DNA of 64,000 nt from assembly GCA_033764725.1 (NCBI GenBank), contig JANRIR010000051.1:124001-188000 (forward strand), given 5' to 3'. The position numbers were made by a program, and so were the translations under genes. This DNA comes from RI-43 sp033764725 (GTDB lineage: Bacteria > Pseudomonadota > Alphaproteobacteria > Caulobacterales > Aquidulcibacteraceae). Within the stretch, counting starts at the first letter, position 1, and the number at the start of each line of letters is the position of its first letter. The notes beneath the pieces were generated by a model. The model was not told the DNA's origin and made no database searches. It saw nothing but the letters and a program-made list of their open reading frames with translations. Below are positions 50,125-58,928 of the stretch, in pieces.

Positions 50125-51701
50125 AACCTAAGCACCTTGACGTAGCGCACCTGCGGCAACGCTTTCAGTTTCGACAAAACATCCTCCGGCACGTCGGCGT
50201 CGATGCCGACGAGCGCGATCGCGTCCTGGCCTTCGGCGACGCGGCCGAGATGGAAGGTTGCGATGTTGACGCCGGCTTCGCCCAGCATCGTGCCGAGCGC
50301 GCCGATGAACCCCGGCTTGTCGGAATTGTTGATGTACAGCATGCGCGGGTGAAACGCCGCTTCGAGCGGCATGCCCTTGACCTCGACGATCTTCGGCTGC
50401 CCGCCGGCGACGACGCCGGCCAGAGTGCGCCAGCCGCCGCCGGTCTGCACCTTGAGGCGGATCAGGCTGTCATAGGTCGGCGAGGATTCGTTCTTCGATT
50501 CTGTCAGCGGCGCGCCGCGCTCCTTCAGGATCGCCGGCGCCGAGACCATGTTCACCTCCGCCAGCATCGGGCGCATGAGGCCCGCGAGCGCCGCCGCCGT
50601 CAGCGGCTTGGTGTTGACGCGCGCGACGTCGCCTTCAAATTCGATGTGCACGGCCTCGAGCCCGTCATCGACGATCTGGCCGGCGAACAAGCCCAGCAAC
50701 TCGGCGAGCCTGGCGTAAGGCCGAATGCGCGGCGCCTCTTCGGCGCTGATCGAGGGCATGTTGAGCGCGTTGGTCACTGCGCCGCTGATCAGATAATCGC
50801 TCATCTGCTCGGCCACCTGCAGCGCGACATTCTCCTGCGCTTCGCTGGTGGATGCGCCGAGATGCGGCGTGGCGACGAAATTCGGCGCGCCGAACAGCAC
50901 GTTCTCCTTCGCCGGCTCGACGGCGAACACATCGAACCCCGCCGCCGCGACATGGCCGCTGTCGAGCGCTGCGCGCAGCGCCGCCTCGTCCACCAGACCG
51001 CCGCGCGCGGCGTTGACGATGATGACGCCCTTTTTCGTTCGCGCGATGTTTTCCGCAGAGAGAATATTTTTCGTCTTTTCGGTCAGCGGCGTATGCAGGG
51101 TGATGAAATCGGCGCGCGCAAGCAGATCATCCAGCTCCACCTTTTCCACGCCCAGCTCCAGCGCGCGCTCGGGCGACAGGAACGGGTCATACGCGACGAC
51201 GCGCATTTTCAGCCCGATCGCGCGCTCGGCCACCAGAGAGCCGATATTGCCGCAGCCGATGAGGCCAAGCGTCTTGGCGTAGAGCTCCACGCCCATGAAC
51301 CGGTTCTTCTCCCACTTGCCGGCCTGGGTGGAGGCGTCGGCGGCCCCCAATTGGCGCGCGGCGGCGAACATCAGCGCGATGGCGTGCTCCGCCGTGGTGA
51401 TCGAATTGCCAAAGGGCGTGTTCATCACCACGATGCCCTTTGCGGTCGCGGCGGGAATGTCGACATTGTCGACGCCGATGCCCGCGCGCCCGATCACTTT
51501 CAGATTGGTCGCCGCGGCGATGATGTCGGCCTTGACCTTTGTCGCCGAGCGAATGGCGAGGCCGTCATAGCCGCCGATGATCGCCTTCAGCTTCGCCGCA
51601 TCGGGGCCGAGTTGCGGCTGGAAATCCACCTCGACGCCGCGCGATTTGAAAATCTCCACCGCGGCGGGGGAGAGTTCGTCTGAGATGAGGACTTTGGGCA
51701 T
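50121..51701 (-). CDS. serA: D-3-phosphoglycerate dehydrogenase
   Basis: SerA oxidises 3-phosphoglycerate to 3-phosphohydroxypyruvate, the first step of serine synthesis. The 526-residue long form has the substrate domain (VIGRAGIGVDNVDIPAATAK near 75-95), the NAD domain with GLIGCGNIGSLVAERA near 145, an intervening ASB domain and a C-terminal ACT domain (SDKPGFIGALGTMLGEAGVN near 465) for serine feedback. It is the last gene of the leftward serC-GNAT-serA group. Confidence 0.96.
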   Translation of the reverse strand: MPKVLISDELSPAAVEIFKSRGVEVDFQPQLGPDAAKLKAIIGGYDGLAIRSATKVKADIIAAATNLKVIGRAGIGVDNVDIPAATAKGIVVMNTPFGNSITTAEHAIALMFAAARQLGAADASTQAGKWEKNRFMGVELYAKTLGLIGCGNIGSLVAERAIGLKMRVVAYDPFLSPERALELGVEKVELDDLLARADFITLHTPLTEKTKNILSAENIARTKKGVIIVNAARGGLVDEAALRAALDSGHVAAAGFDVFAVEPAKENVLFGAPNFVATPHLGASTSEAQENVALQVAEQMSDYLISGAVTNALNMPSISAEEAPRIRPYARLAELLGLFAGQIVDDGLEAVHIEFEGDVARVNTKPLTAAALAGLMRPMLAEVNMVSAPAILKERGAPLTESKNESSPTYDSLIRLKVQTGGGWRTLAGVVAGGQPKIVEVKGMPLEAAFHPRMLYINNSDKPGFIGALGTMLGEAGVNIATFHLGRVAEGQDAIALVGIDADVPEDVLSKLKALPQVRYVKVLRF

Positions 51702-51716
51702 GTGTTTCTCCTGTTT

Positions 51717-51828
51717 CCTCCCCCGTTCACGGGGGAGGTGTCGCCGAAGGCGACGGAGGGGGCGTGAACCATCTCCCCCTCAGTCTCGCGGCTGCGCCGC
51801 TCGCCAGCTCCCCCGTAAACGGGGGAGC
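51717..51828. repeat. Intergenic palindromic repeat, CCCCCG type
   Basis: CCTCCCCCGTTCACGGGGGAGG (51717-51738) and AGCTCCCCCGTAAACGGGGGAGC (51806-51828) are hairpins bracketing GTCGCCGAAGGCGAC and a GCGGCTGCGCCGC stem. The element lies in the gap between the GNAT and serA genes, so it falls inside the likely serC-GNAT-serA transcript. It is related to the repeat at 41509. Confidence 0.75.
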
Positions 51829-51848
51829 AAACACCGCTCAACACACCG

Positions 51849-52430
51849 TCACGGATCGCGCTCCCAATCCCCGCGCTCCAGCCGATGCACGAGGCAATCG
51901 TCCTCGCCGTTGAACAGGCGCCGTCCGATCGGGCGAAAGCCGAGCCGCTGATAGAATCGATGGGCCTTCACGTTGCTGTTCAACGGATCAATGACGATCG
52001 CGTCGGCGCCGTCGGCGAAGCAGCGGTCGATCGCCAGCCGCATCATCGCCGCGCCCAGCCCCTTGTTGCGATCGGCCGGGTCGCCGATCCAGATGTCGAT
52101 GGCGCGCAGATTGGGCGCGACATCGCCCCAATACCGTGTCGGCTCCCGATGCGGATCGATCACCTGCATGCCGCCGATGGGCCGGTCGTCGAGCGTCGCG
52201 ACATAAAGGCAGGACACGTCCGAATTCGCCGCGATCTCCGCAGCCCATTCGGCGCCGTTGAACGCCTCTTCAGCGGTCGGATCGTCGGTCGAACAGGCGA
52301 TGACGTCAGGATCGAGATCCCAGCGTTCGAAGATCGGCGCGTCGCGCTGCGCCGCTTCACGGATGATGAGAGCGCCGCCGCCAGCCGTGCAGCGCAGCGG
52401 CGGCCAGCGCACGCTTGCGGGGTGCGCCAT
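51849..52430 (-). CDS. GNAT-family acetyltransferase
   Basis: The 193-residue protein has the GNAT fold with the acetyl-CoA pyrophosphate loop in IDIWIGDPADRNKGLGAAMM near residue 110-130 and the C-terminal AHRFYQRLGFRPIGRRLF block near 155-175. The overall pattern resembles the AAC(6')-type and RimJ-like subgroup; the acceptor is unknown and antibiotic resistance is not implied. It starts 3 nt after serC ends and is co-transcribed with it. Confidence 0.85.
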   Translation of the reverse strand: MAHPASVRWPPLRCTAGGGALIIREAAQRDAPIFERWDLDPDVIACSTDDPTAEEAFNGAEWAAEIAANSDVSCLYVATLDDRPIGGMQVIDPHREPTRYWGDVAPNLRAIDIWIGDPADRNKGLGAAMMRLAIDRCFADGADAIVIDPLNSNVKAHRFYQRLGFRPIGRRLFNGEDDCLVHRLERGDWERDP

Positions 52431-52433
52431 CGC

Positions 52434-53606
52434 TCAAGCCGCTTGCTTCAACTCGGCGACGCACACATCGAACGCCCATTCCACCCATGGAATGAGCGCT
52501 TCAACGTCGGCCTTCTCGATCGTGGCGCCGCACCAGATGCGCAGGCCCGGCGGCGCGGTGCGATAGGCGCCGGCATCCAGCGCGACGCCTTCCTTCTCCA
52601 AGAGATCGATCAACCGCTTTGCAAACGCAGCCTGTCCCGCCTCGTCCAGGGCAGCGACCCGCGCATCGACGATCTTGAGGCACACGCCCGTGTTCGACCA
52701 GGTGCGCGGATCATCCGCCAGCGGCGCGATCCAGGCCGTGCGCGCGGCCCAGTCGTACAACACCTTGGCGTTGGCGTCGGCGCGCGCGTGCAACGCGGTC
52801 AGCCCGCCGATGCTTTCGCCCCATGTCAGCGTGTCGAGGTAGTCTTCCGTCGCCAGCAGGGACGGCGTGTTGATCGTTGCGCCATCGAACAGCTCCTCGT
52901 CGAGCTTGCCTTTTTTCGTCATGCGGAAAATTTTCGGCAACGGCCGGTCGGGCGTGAAGCTCTCCAGCCGCGCCACGGCGCGCGGCGACAGGATTATCAT
53001 GCCGTGCGCAGCCTCCCCGCCCATCACCTTCTGCCATGAATAGGTGACGACATCGCACTTCGCCCAATCGATCGGCTGCGCGAAGGCCGCCGAGGTCGCG
53101 TCATTGATCGTGATCCCTTCGCGATCGGCGGCGATCCAATCGAAGTCCGGGATTTTCGCGCCGGACGTCGTTCCGTTCTGCGTGAAGATGATGTCTGCGC
53201 GCTTGCGCGCCTGCGACAAGTCCGGCAGCGCGCCATAGGGCCGGCCGACATGCAGCGCCGCATCGATCTTCAGCGCCTTCGCATCGGTCACCCATTCCTC
53301 GCCGAAGCTTTCCCAGGCGAATACGTCGACCGGACGCTCGCCCAGCATCGACCACATCGCCATCTCCACCGCGCCGGTGTCAGACGCCGGCACGATCGCG
53401 ATCTTATGATCCGCGGGGACTTCAAGCAGCGCGCGCGTGCGGTCGATGGCTTCCTTGAGCTTGGCCTTGCCCGCTTTCGAGCGGTGCGAACGGCCGAGCG
53501 CTGCGCCGGACAACGCGTCCAGCGACCAGCCAGGTCGTTTTTTTGTGGGGCCCGAAGAAAATCGAGCATCGGCCGGGCGCGCAGCCGGCTTCGTCGCAAC
53601 CGTCAT
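52434..53606 (-). CDS. serC: Phosphoserine aminotransferase
   Basis: SerC makes O-phosphoserine from 3-phosphohydroxypyruvate and glutamate, using pyridoxal phosphate. The 390-residue protein belongs to the alphaproteobacterial subtype, with SSGPTKKRPGWSL at the N-terminus, FTQNGTTSGAKIPD near 145 and the PLP Lys in VTYSWQKVMGGEAAHGMII near 190. It is the first gene of the serC-GNAT-serA group and is preceded by a structured leader. Confidence 0.95.
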   Translation of the reverse strand: MTVATKPAARPADARFSSGPTKKRPGWSLDALSGAALGRSHRSKAGKAKLKEAIDRTRALLEVPADHKIAIVPASDTGAVEMAMWSMLGERPVDVFAWESFGEEWVTDAKALKIDAALHVGRPYGALPDLSQARKRADIIFTQNGTTSGAKIPDFDWIAADREGITINDATSAAFAQPIDWAKCDVVTYSWQKVMGGEAAHGMIILSPRAVARLESFTPDRPLPKIFRMTKKGKLDEELFDGATINTPSLLATEDYLDTLTWGESIGGLTALHARADANAKVLYDWAARTAWIAPLADDPRTWSNTGVCLKIVDARVAALDEAGQAAFAKRLIDLLEKEGVALDAGAYRTAPPGLRIWCGATIEKADVEALIPWVEWAFDVCVAELKQAA

Positions 53607-53670
53607 AGTGTACTCCCATCCTTACAGATGAGCGTCCGCCGTTGGGAGCGGATGGCCCGTGGGCCACAAA
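53607..53670 (-). ncRNA. Candidate serC leader RNA
   Basis: The serC mRNA leader folds into GGCCC-AC-GGGCC (complement 53654-53665) and TCCGC...GCGGA (complement 53635-53652) hairpins, then reaches the GGATGGGAG ribosome-binding region. CTCCCA in the second hairpin loop (complement 53643-53648) is perfectly complementary to TGGGAG in the ribosome-binding region (complement 53613-53618). A serC leader motif is known upstream of serC-serA in alphaproteobacteria. A match to its covariance model was not tested. Confidence 0.55.
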
Positions 53671-53733
53671 CACGCATTTGGGCCCCGGCGCAACGCTTTT
53701 CGGGATGCGCCGCGCAGTCTAGGACTGAACCGC

Positions 53734-54645
53734 ATGAGCGCAGCGCGCGTATCGCCGACATCCTGGGCCTTGTTCCTGTTTTGCGTGGCGACCTGGGGCG
53801 CGGCCTATGGGACGGTGCGCTACGCGCTCGAGCACGACGCCGCGCCGTGGCTGATCGTGGCGGGCCGGCTGTGGCTGGCGACGTTTGCACTGCAACTGGC
53901 GCTCGCCTGGCGCCGACGCCGCGGACTTGAGCCGCCGCGCACGCCGCGCTCGCGGCGTAAGCTCATCCTCATGGGTCTGCTGGGCGCGGTGACCCCGTTC
54001 GGACTTTACGCCTGGGCGCAACAATCCATTCCGTCCGGTCTCGCCGGTCTCTACAGCGCGCTGACGCCTTTGATGGTGGGCGTGCTGGCGCCGTTTGCAT
54101 CGGCGCACGAGCGGCTGACGCCGAACCGCATCATCGGTCTGCTGTTGGGTTTCGCCGGCGTCGCGGTGCTGATGGGGCCGTCCGCGTTCGGGGCCGCCAG
54201 CACCGCGCCGCTGCTGCCGCAAGCCGCGGTCGCGCTCGCGGCGGCCAGTTACGCCGTGAACAATCTCGTGGCGCGCTATGGCGTGCAAATCCCCGCCTTC
54301 GAGGCCGCGGCGGGATGGACGCTGTTCGGCGCGCTCGCGGCCACGCCTTTCGCGATCTGGCAAACCGCGCAGATGGGCTGGCCGACGCCGGAAGGCTGGC
54401 TTGCGATCGCCGCGCTGGCGATCGGGCCGACGGCGCTGGCCTCGATCGCCTATTTTCAGCTGATCAGAACCAACGGCCCGGTCTTTGTCTCGCAGACCAA
54501 TTATCTCCTGCCGGTCGCTGCACTGCTGATCGGCGCGGCCTGGTTCGGTGAGACGATGGCGGGAGACGTCGTCGGCGCGCTTGCGCTGATCGGCGCCGGC
54601 CTGTTCGTCACCCAGGAAGGCTGGCGCGCGCTGCGCCGCGCCTGA
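53734..54645 (+). CDS. EamA/DMT-family transporter
   Basis: The 303-residue protein has about ten helices in two EamA repeats. The first repeat includes WALFLFCVATWGAAYGTVRY and the family segment GLAGLYSALTPLMVGVLA near 110; the second ends VFVSQTNYLLPVAALLIGAA and FVTQEGW. It is distinct from the EamA gene at 7755. It diverges from serC across 127 nt. Substrate is unknown. ATG 53734 is the first that gives a membrane-ready N-terminus. Confidence 0.85.
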   Translation: MSAARVSPTSWALFLFCVATWGAAYGTVRYALEHDAAPWLIVAGRLWLATFALQLALAWRRRRGLEPPRTPRSRRKLILMGLLGAVTPFGLYAWAQQSIPSGLAGLYSALTPLMVGVLAPFASAHERLTPNRIIGLLLGFAGVAVLMGPSAFGAASTAPLLPQAAVALAAASYAVNNLVARYGVQIPAFEAAAGWTLFGALAATPFAIWQTAQMGWPTPEGWLAIAALAIGPTALASIAYFQLIRTNGPVFVSQTNYLLPVAALLIGAAWFGETMAGDVVGALALIGAGLFVTQEGWRALRRA

Positions 54646-54651
54646 GCGCGC

Positions 54652-55824
54652 CTACTCTTTTGGCTGTTGCCGGCCAAGCACGACGACCTTCACGGCGTCG
54701 CCTTCGTCCACCTTCAGCGTCTCCAGCGCCGGCTCGGCGGGAGGATCGAGTTCGAAGATCTGGATGCTTTCCGCGCCGGTCAAATTCGCCTGCTTGAGCA
54801 CGCGCGCCAGCGTCTCCTCGTCGAGCTTCTGGCGTCCGCCGCGCTCCTGCACGATGACGACGCGCGCCTCTTCCGACGGCGTCTCGGCGAGTTCGGCGAC
54901 GTCGACATCCTCGAAGATCGGCGCCAACTCCAGGCCTGGCGCCTGCGGCTGCTTCTTGCGCTTGCGTTTGCGCTGCGGCGCCTCGGGCGCGACCTTCGCG
55001 CGATTGTGCAGGCGTGCGATCGAAGCGTCGAGCTCGCCGCGCAAATACACCGCGACGCGGCCGAACAGGCGCACGCTCGACAAGGTCTGGATCGCGCGCG
55101 TGAAGCCGCCGCGCTTCGACGCCTGAAAGCCCACGACGCTGTCGAGATCGAACCGGTCCGACCAGTAGGGCGCGAGATCGGCGAAGGCCGAACCCGTCAC
55201 GGGATCTTCAGGAAGCCCGACGCCCGGCGCGAAAAAGCGGCACACGAAATCATACGGCTTGCCCTCGTCGGCCGGTGCGGTGACCGCAAGGCACCCCTGG
55301 CGCGGACCGCGCACGATGCGGTCGATCGCGTTGAAATCGGGCTTCAGGGCGCGCACGGCGTCTTCCGTATCGAGAACAACGTTGGCGTATTCGCCGACGA
55401 ACGCATCGACCACGCGCGCGCCGCCCAGCGCGTCGACCAGCTCTGCCGGCACCGTCCAGGGCTGGCGCACTTTGCGCGGCAGATCGAGCGTGAAGCCGTC
55501 GGCGGTCTCGCGCACGACCAGCGCGCCGGCCTGGCTGTCGAACACGACGACCTCGAGCGCCGGCTCGATCTCGGTGAGCAGGATCGCGCCGGCGGCGAGC
55601 GTGGCGTGCCCGCACACCGGCACTTCCGTCAGCGGCGTGAACCAGCGCAGCTGATAATTCCCGCGCAGGCCGGTGGGGACAAAGAAGGCGGTTTCCGACA
55701 ATTTGTTTTCCGCCGCTATGGCCTGCAGCGTGGCGTCCGGAAGCCAGCGCTCCAGCGGCACGACGCCGGCGGGATTGCCGGAAAACACCCGATCGGTGAA
55801 CGCATCGACGATCCACATGCGCAT
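54652..55824 (-). CDS. PhzF-family isomerase with C-terminal extension
   Basis: The first 270 residues match PhzF, a diaminopimelate-epimerase-fold family. They show MRMWIVDAFTDRVFSGNPAG at the N-terminus, the catalytic Glu in NKLSETAFFVP near residue 45, PVCGHATLAAG near 72 and GVGLPEDPVTGSAFADLAPY near 210. After a basic linker (QRKRKRKKQPQ near 295) come about 90 extra acidic residues with ARVVIVQERGGRQKLDEETL and AESIQIFELD. PhzF proteins normally end near 260-300 residues, so this is an unusual fusion or added domain. The reaction is unknown. Confidence 0.85.
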   Translation of the reverse strand: MRMWIVDAFTDRVFSGNPAGVVPLERWLPDATLQAIAAENKLSETAFFVPTGLRGNYQLRWFTPLTEVPVCGHATLAAGAILLTEIEPALEVVVFDSQAGALVVRETADGFTLDLPRKVRQPWTVPAELVDALGGARVVDAFVGEYANVVLDTEDAVRALKPDFNAIDRIVRGPRQGCLAVTAPADEGKPYDFVCRFFAPGVGLPEDPVTGSAFADLAPYWSDRFDLDSVVGFQASKRGGFTRAIQTLSSVRLFGRVAVYLRGELDASIARLHNRAKVAPEAPQRKRKRKKQPQAPGLELAPIFEDVDVAELAETPSEEARVVIVQERGGRQKLDEETLARVLKQANLTGAESIQIFELDPPAEPALETLKVDEGDAVKVVVLGRQQPKE

Positions 55825-55909
55825 GAAGCCGCGCTCCGCCTTCGCCCGAAGGGCTTGTCCGGCTTGGAGTATGGGCGCCGATCGCGCGCTTGGCCAGCGC
55901 GCGCCATGG

Positions 55910-56716
55910 TTAAGAGCGCAGGCGCAACAGCCAATTGTGCGCCAGCGGCCCGTGTCCTGCGCCGAAGCCCGGCGCAATGCGGATCGCGCCGATCAGATAA
56001 TCGCGCGCGGCGGGAACCGCCTCGGCGAGGCTCGCGCCCTGCGCGACATACGCCGCGATCGCCGAAGCCAACGTGCAGCCGGTGCCGTGGGTCGCGGCGG
56101 TGTCGATGCGCGGATGCGCAAACGTCTGCGCCTCGTCGCCGATGACGAGAACGTCGCGCACAATAGTCCCCGCGACATGGCCGCCTTTCACCAGCGCCGC
56201 CTTGGCCCCCAGCGCCACGAGCGCGCGGCCGGCGGCGGCTTGGCTCGCCTCGTCGTGGACGGGCAATCCCGTCAGGCGGCTCGCCTCCGGCGCGTTCGGC
56301 GTGACCAGCGCCGCGCGCGGCAGCAGCAGCGCTTTCAGCGCATCGACCGCCGCATCCTCGAGCAGCGCATGGCCGCCCTTGGCGACCATCACCGGATCGA
56401 GGATGACCGGCGCATCCGGGGCGGCATCGTTCAGCGTAGTCGCAACCGTCTCCACCGTCGCCGCGTCGCCCAGCATGCCGATCTTGATCGCGTCGGCGCC
56501 GATATCGTCGAGAACGACGCGGATCTGATCGCGGATCATGTCTTGCGGAATCGGGTGCACGCCGAACACGCCCTGCGTGTTCTGAACTGTTACGGCGGTG
56601 ATCGCCGTCATCGCATAGCCGCCGAGCATGGTGACGGTCTTGACGTCGGCCTGCACGCCCGCGCCGCCGCCGGAATCCGAGCCCGCGATGATGAGCACGC
56701 GGCCTTCAGCGCTCAT
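55910..56716 (-). CDS. thiD: Hydroxymethylpyrimidine/phosphomethylpyrimidine kinase
   Basis: ThiD phosphorylates HMP and HMP-phosphate in thiamine synthesis. The 268-residue protein has the ribokinase-fold motifs GSDSGGGAGVQADVKT near residue 12, ITAVTVQNTQGV near 40 and the ATP-site ATHGTGCTLASAIAAYVAQG near 205. It is the last gene of an Uma2-thiD pair, joined by a 4-nt overlap. I see no TPP riboswitch upstream of the pair. Confidence 0.95.
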   Translation of the reverse strand: MSAEGRVLIIAGSDSGGGAGVQADVKTVTMLGGYAMTAITAVTVQNTQGVFGVHPIPQDMIRDQIRVVLDDIGADAIKIGMLGDAATVETVATTLNDAAPDAPVILDPVMVAKGGHALLEDAAVDALKALLLPRAALVTPNAPEASRLTGLPVHDEASQAAAGRALVALGAKAALVKGGHVAGTIVRDVLVIGDEAQTFAHPRIDTAATHGTGCTLASAIAAYVAQGASLAEAVPAARDYLIGAIRIAPGFGAGHGPLAHNWLLRLRS

Positions 56717-57294
56717 GCGCCCTCGGCGCGGTCTTCGTCGGCGCTAAGCGGAACGCCGTCGTAAATTGCATCCAGCGAAATCGTCATGGCGAGCGGGTCA
56801 AGCGCAATCACCTCGCCTGCGTCGGGGGCCTTGACTAGACGCGCGCCGTCGCGCCGCCAAACCTCGATCGCGCGCGCCGATTGGCGCACCAGGAAGACGA
56901 CAGCGATCGAGTCGACACTGGCGTAATCGTCCATCTTGTCGGTTTGGTCGATCCAGGCCGTGCTCTTGGAGAGCACCTCGAACACGATTGTGGGCTTTTT
57001 GGCGGCGACGTCATTGGCCACGAATGGCGAGCAATCGACCAGCACGTCAGGATAGCGGACATTTCCATTTGCCTGAATGATGATCTTGATGTCCCCGATA
57101 AACGGCTGGCACGGCGTTCCGCGCAAGCCTGCGCGAAGGGCCGAATAAATGTTGGCCGCAATCAGGTTGTGCGCCTTGGTGGCGCCGGTCATGGCGCGCA
57201 CCTGGCCGGCGACAAATTCGTGACGACCGGCCTGGCTGCTCTCCCAGGCCAGAAAGTCTTCCAAGGTCCATGTGCGCTGGATAGTGTCAGCCAT
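56713..57294 (-). CDS. Uma2-family (DUF820) putative endonuclease
   Basis: The 193-residue protein has the Uma2 PD-(D/E)XK-like fold: WTLEDFLAWESS near the N-terminus, the conserved acidic VRYPDVLVDCSPF near residue 80, and IVFEVLSKSTAWIDQTDK near 102-118 with the E...K pair. The family is common in cyanobacteria and often lies next to mobile or variable genes. Nuclease activity is predicted, not proven. It is translationally coupled to thiD, which is an unusual partner. Confidence 0.85.
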   Translation of the reverse strand: MADTIQRTWTLEDFLAWESSQAGRHEFVAGQVRAMTGATKAHNLIAANIYSALRAGLRGTPCQPFIGDIKIIIQANGNVRYPDVLVDCSPFVANDVAAKKPTIVFEVLSKSTAWIDQTDKMDDYASVDSIAVVFLVRQSARAIEVWRRDGARLVKAPDAGEVIALDPLAMTISLDAIYDGVPLSADEDRAEGA

Positions 57295-57305
57295 GGGTCA
57301 CCTTA

Positions 57306-57635
57306 TCACGGACCGGTCGCCGATGTCAGCTTCAGCCCTGCGATGCCGGCCACGATCAACGCGATGCACGCAATGCGCGCGGCGGTCGCGGGCTCCTTGT
57401 AGATCAGGATGCCGAACACCGCCGCGCCGACCGCGCCGATGCCGGTCCAGATCGCATAGGCGGTGCCGACGGGGATCGATTTCATCGCCTCGGCCAGCAG
57501 CGCAAACGACGCGGCCATCGCCGCCAGCGTGATCGCGGTGATCGTGTGATCATTTTGAAACGCGCGCTTGAACAGCATCGCCCAAACGATTTCGAGCGCA
57601 CCTGCGCCGAGCAGCATCCACCACGCCGCGCTCAT
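57306..57635 (-). CDS. sugE: Small multidrug resistance family exporter, SugE/Gdx-like
   Basis: The 109-residue protein has four helices. The essential membrane Glu is E15 in GAGALEIVWAMLFKRAF, and IPVGTAYAIWTGIGAVGAAV near residue 55-75 matches the SugE/Gdx branch that exports guanidinium rather than bulky drugs. No guanidine riboswitch is visible. The start overlaps the folP stop by 4 nt, so it is co-translated as the last gene of VOC-folP-sugE. Confidence 0.82.
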   Translation of the reverse strand: MSAAWWMLLGAGALEIVWAMLFKRAFQNDHTITAITLAAMAASFALLAEAMKSIPVGTAYAIWTGIGAVGAAVFGILIYKEPATAARIACIALIVAGIAGLKLTSATGP

Positions 57636-58459
57636 GCGCGCCCCTCCAGCGCGCGCTGCACCTGCAGCGCCTGCACCGTTTCGCGCACGTCGTGCACCCG
57701 CACGATGGCGGCGCCGGCGCGCGCGGCGTGCAGGGCTGCGGCGATCGATCCGCCCAGCCGATCGCCTGCGTCGCCGGCGGTCGCATCGATTTTCTGAATG
57801 AAGCTTTTGCGCGAGGCGCCGAACAGCACCGGCGCGTTCGCGGCGGCGGCGATCGCAGGCAGCGCGCGCATCAGCGCCAGATTGTGCGCCAGCGTCTTGC
57901 CGAAGCCGATGCCAGGATCGACCCAAATCGCGCGCACGCCGGCGCTCCGCGCGGCATCGGCACGTGCGGCGAGAAAAGCGGACACTTCCGCAACCACATC
58001 CGCGTAGCGCGGATCGGCCTGCATCGTGCGCGGCGCGCCTTGCATGTGCATCAACACGACCGCCGCATTCCGCCGCGCCGCCACATCGAGGGCGCCCGGC
58101 GCCTGCAGGGCGTTGACGTCGTTCCACAGCGTCGCGCCGGCGGCGAGCGCGGCCTCGGCGACAGCCGGTTTCATCGTGTCAATCGAGATCGGCGCGGCGG
58201 TGATTTTGCGCACCCCCTCGATCATCGGCAGCACGCGGCGGAGCTCTTCGTCCGTCTCAACCGGCGCAGCGCCAGGCCGCGTCGATTCGCCTCCGACATC
58301 GACGATGTCGGCGCCGGCCTCAAGCAGCGCAAGGGCGGCGCCGATCGCGGCGCGCACATCGCGATGCTTGCCGCCGTCGGAAAACGAATCCGGCGTGAGA
58401 TTGACGATGCCCATGACGTGCGGGCCACCGGCGATCTTGGCCGCAGGCAGGATGCTCAT
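57632..58459 (-). CDS. folP: Dihydropteroate synthase
   Basis: FolP condenses p-aminobenzoate with hydroxymethyl-dihydropterin pyrophosphate and is the sulfonamide target. The 275-residue TIM barrel has HVMGIVNLTPDSFSDGG near residue 15, DVGGESTRPGAAPV near 54, ISIDTMKPAVAEAAL near 92 and the C-terminal FGASRKSFIQKI near 210. ATG 58459 overlaps the stop of the VOC gene by 4 nt. Confidence 0.95.
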   Translation of the reverse strand: MSILPAAKIAGGPHVMGIVNLTPDSFSDGGKHRDVRAAIGAALALLEAGADIVDVGGESTRPGAAPVETDEELRRVLPMIEGVRKITAAPISIDTMKPAVAEAALAAGATLWNDVNALQAPGALDVAARRNAAVVLMHMQGAPRTMQADPRYADVVAEVSAFLAARADAARSAGVRAIWVDPGIGFGKTLAHNLALMRALPAIAAAANAPVLFGASRKSFIQKIDATAGDAGDRLGGSIAAALHAARAGAAIVRVHDVRETVQALQVQRALEGRA

Positions 58460-58830
58460 GCCGGCTGCACGACGCCGATGAGGTTCATGTCGGGATCGCG
58501 CGTCCAGCACACTTTTGTCCCGTCCGGCGCGGTCCAGACGCCGTCGCCGTCAGCCGGCAGAAACGGAAAGCGCTCAAGCTTGACGCCCTTCTTGGCGGCG
58601 GCGGCGACGAAGGCCGCCAAATCCGGCACCGCAAACGAGACCACCGCATAGGGCGCCGGCGCCACCATCGGCACTTTCGCAAGCCGGATGTCGCCGTCGC
58701 CGGCGGACACGACGAGCGCGAAGGCGTCCTCCGATTTAAGCGATAGCCCCAGCGTATCGACATAGAACGCTCTCGCCGCATCCGGCCGCGAAATGCCGAT
58801 ATTCGTTTGCACCGCCGCCTGGCCAAGCAT
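58456..58830 (-). CDS. VOC-family (glyoxalase/dioxygenase superfamily) protein
   Basis: The 124-residue protein has the paired beta-alpha-beta VOC module: IGISRPDAARAFYVDTLGL near residue 11-30 and VVSFAVPDLAAFVAAAAKKG near 62-83, ending GTKVCWTRDPDMNLIGVV. Metal ligands are not all obvious, so an enzymatic role is open. It is first in a coupled VOC-folP-sugE operon. Confidence 0.85.
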   Translation of the reverse strand: MLGQAAVQTNIGISRPDAARAFYVDTLGLSLKSEDAFALVVSAGDGDIRLAKVPMVAPAPYAVVSFAVPDLAAFVAAAAKKGVKLERFPFLPADGDGVWTAPDGTKVCWTRDPDMNLIGVVQPA

Positions 58831-58928
58831 GCGCGCCTCCCTGGTTCGCGGCGACCTGAAGCCGATCGCCGCGGCGCGTCAAGAGCGCGCCTTGCGCGAC
58901 CGCGCAGCGCTTGTCATGGTCCTGCGCC

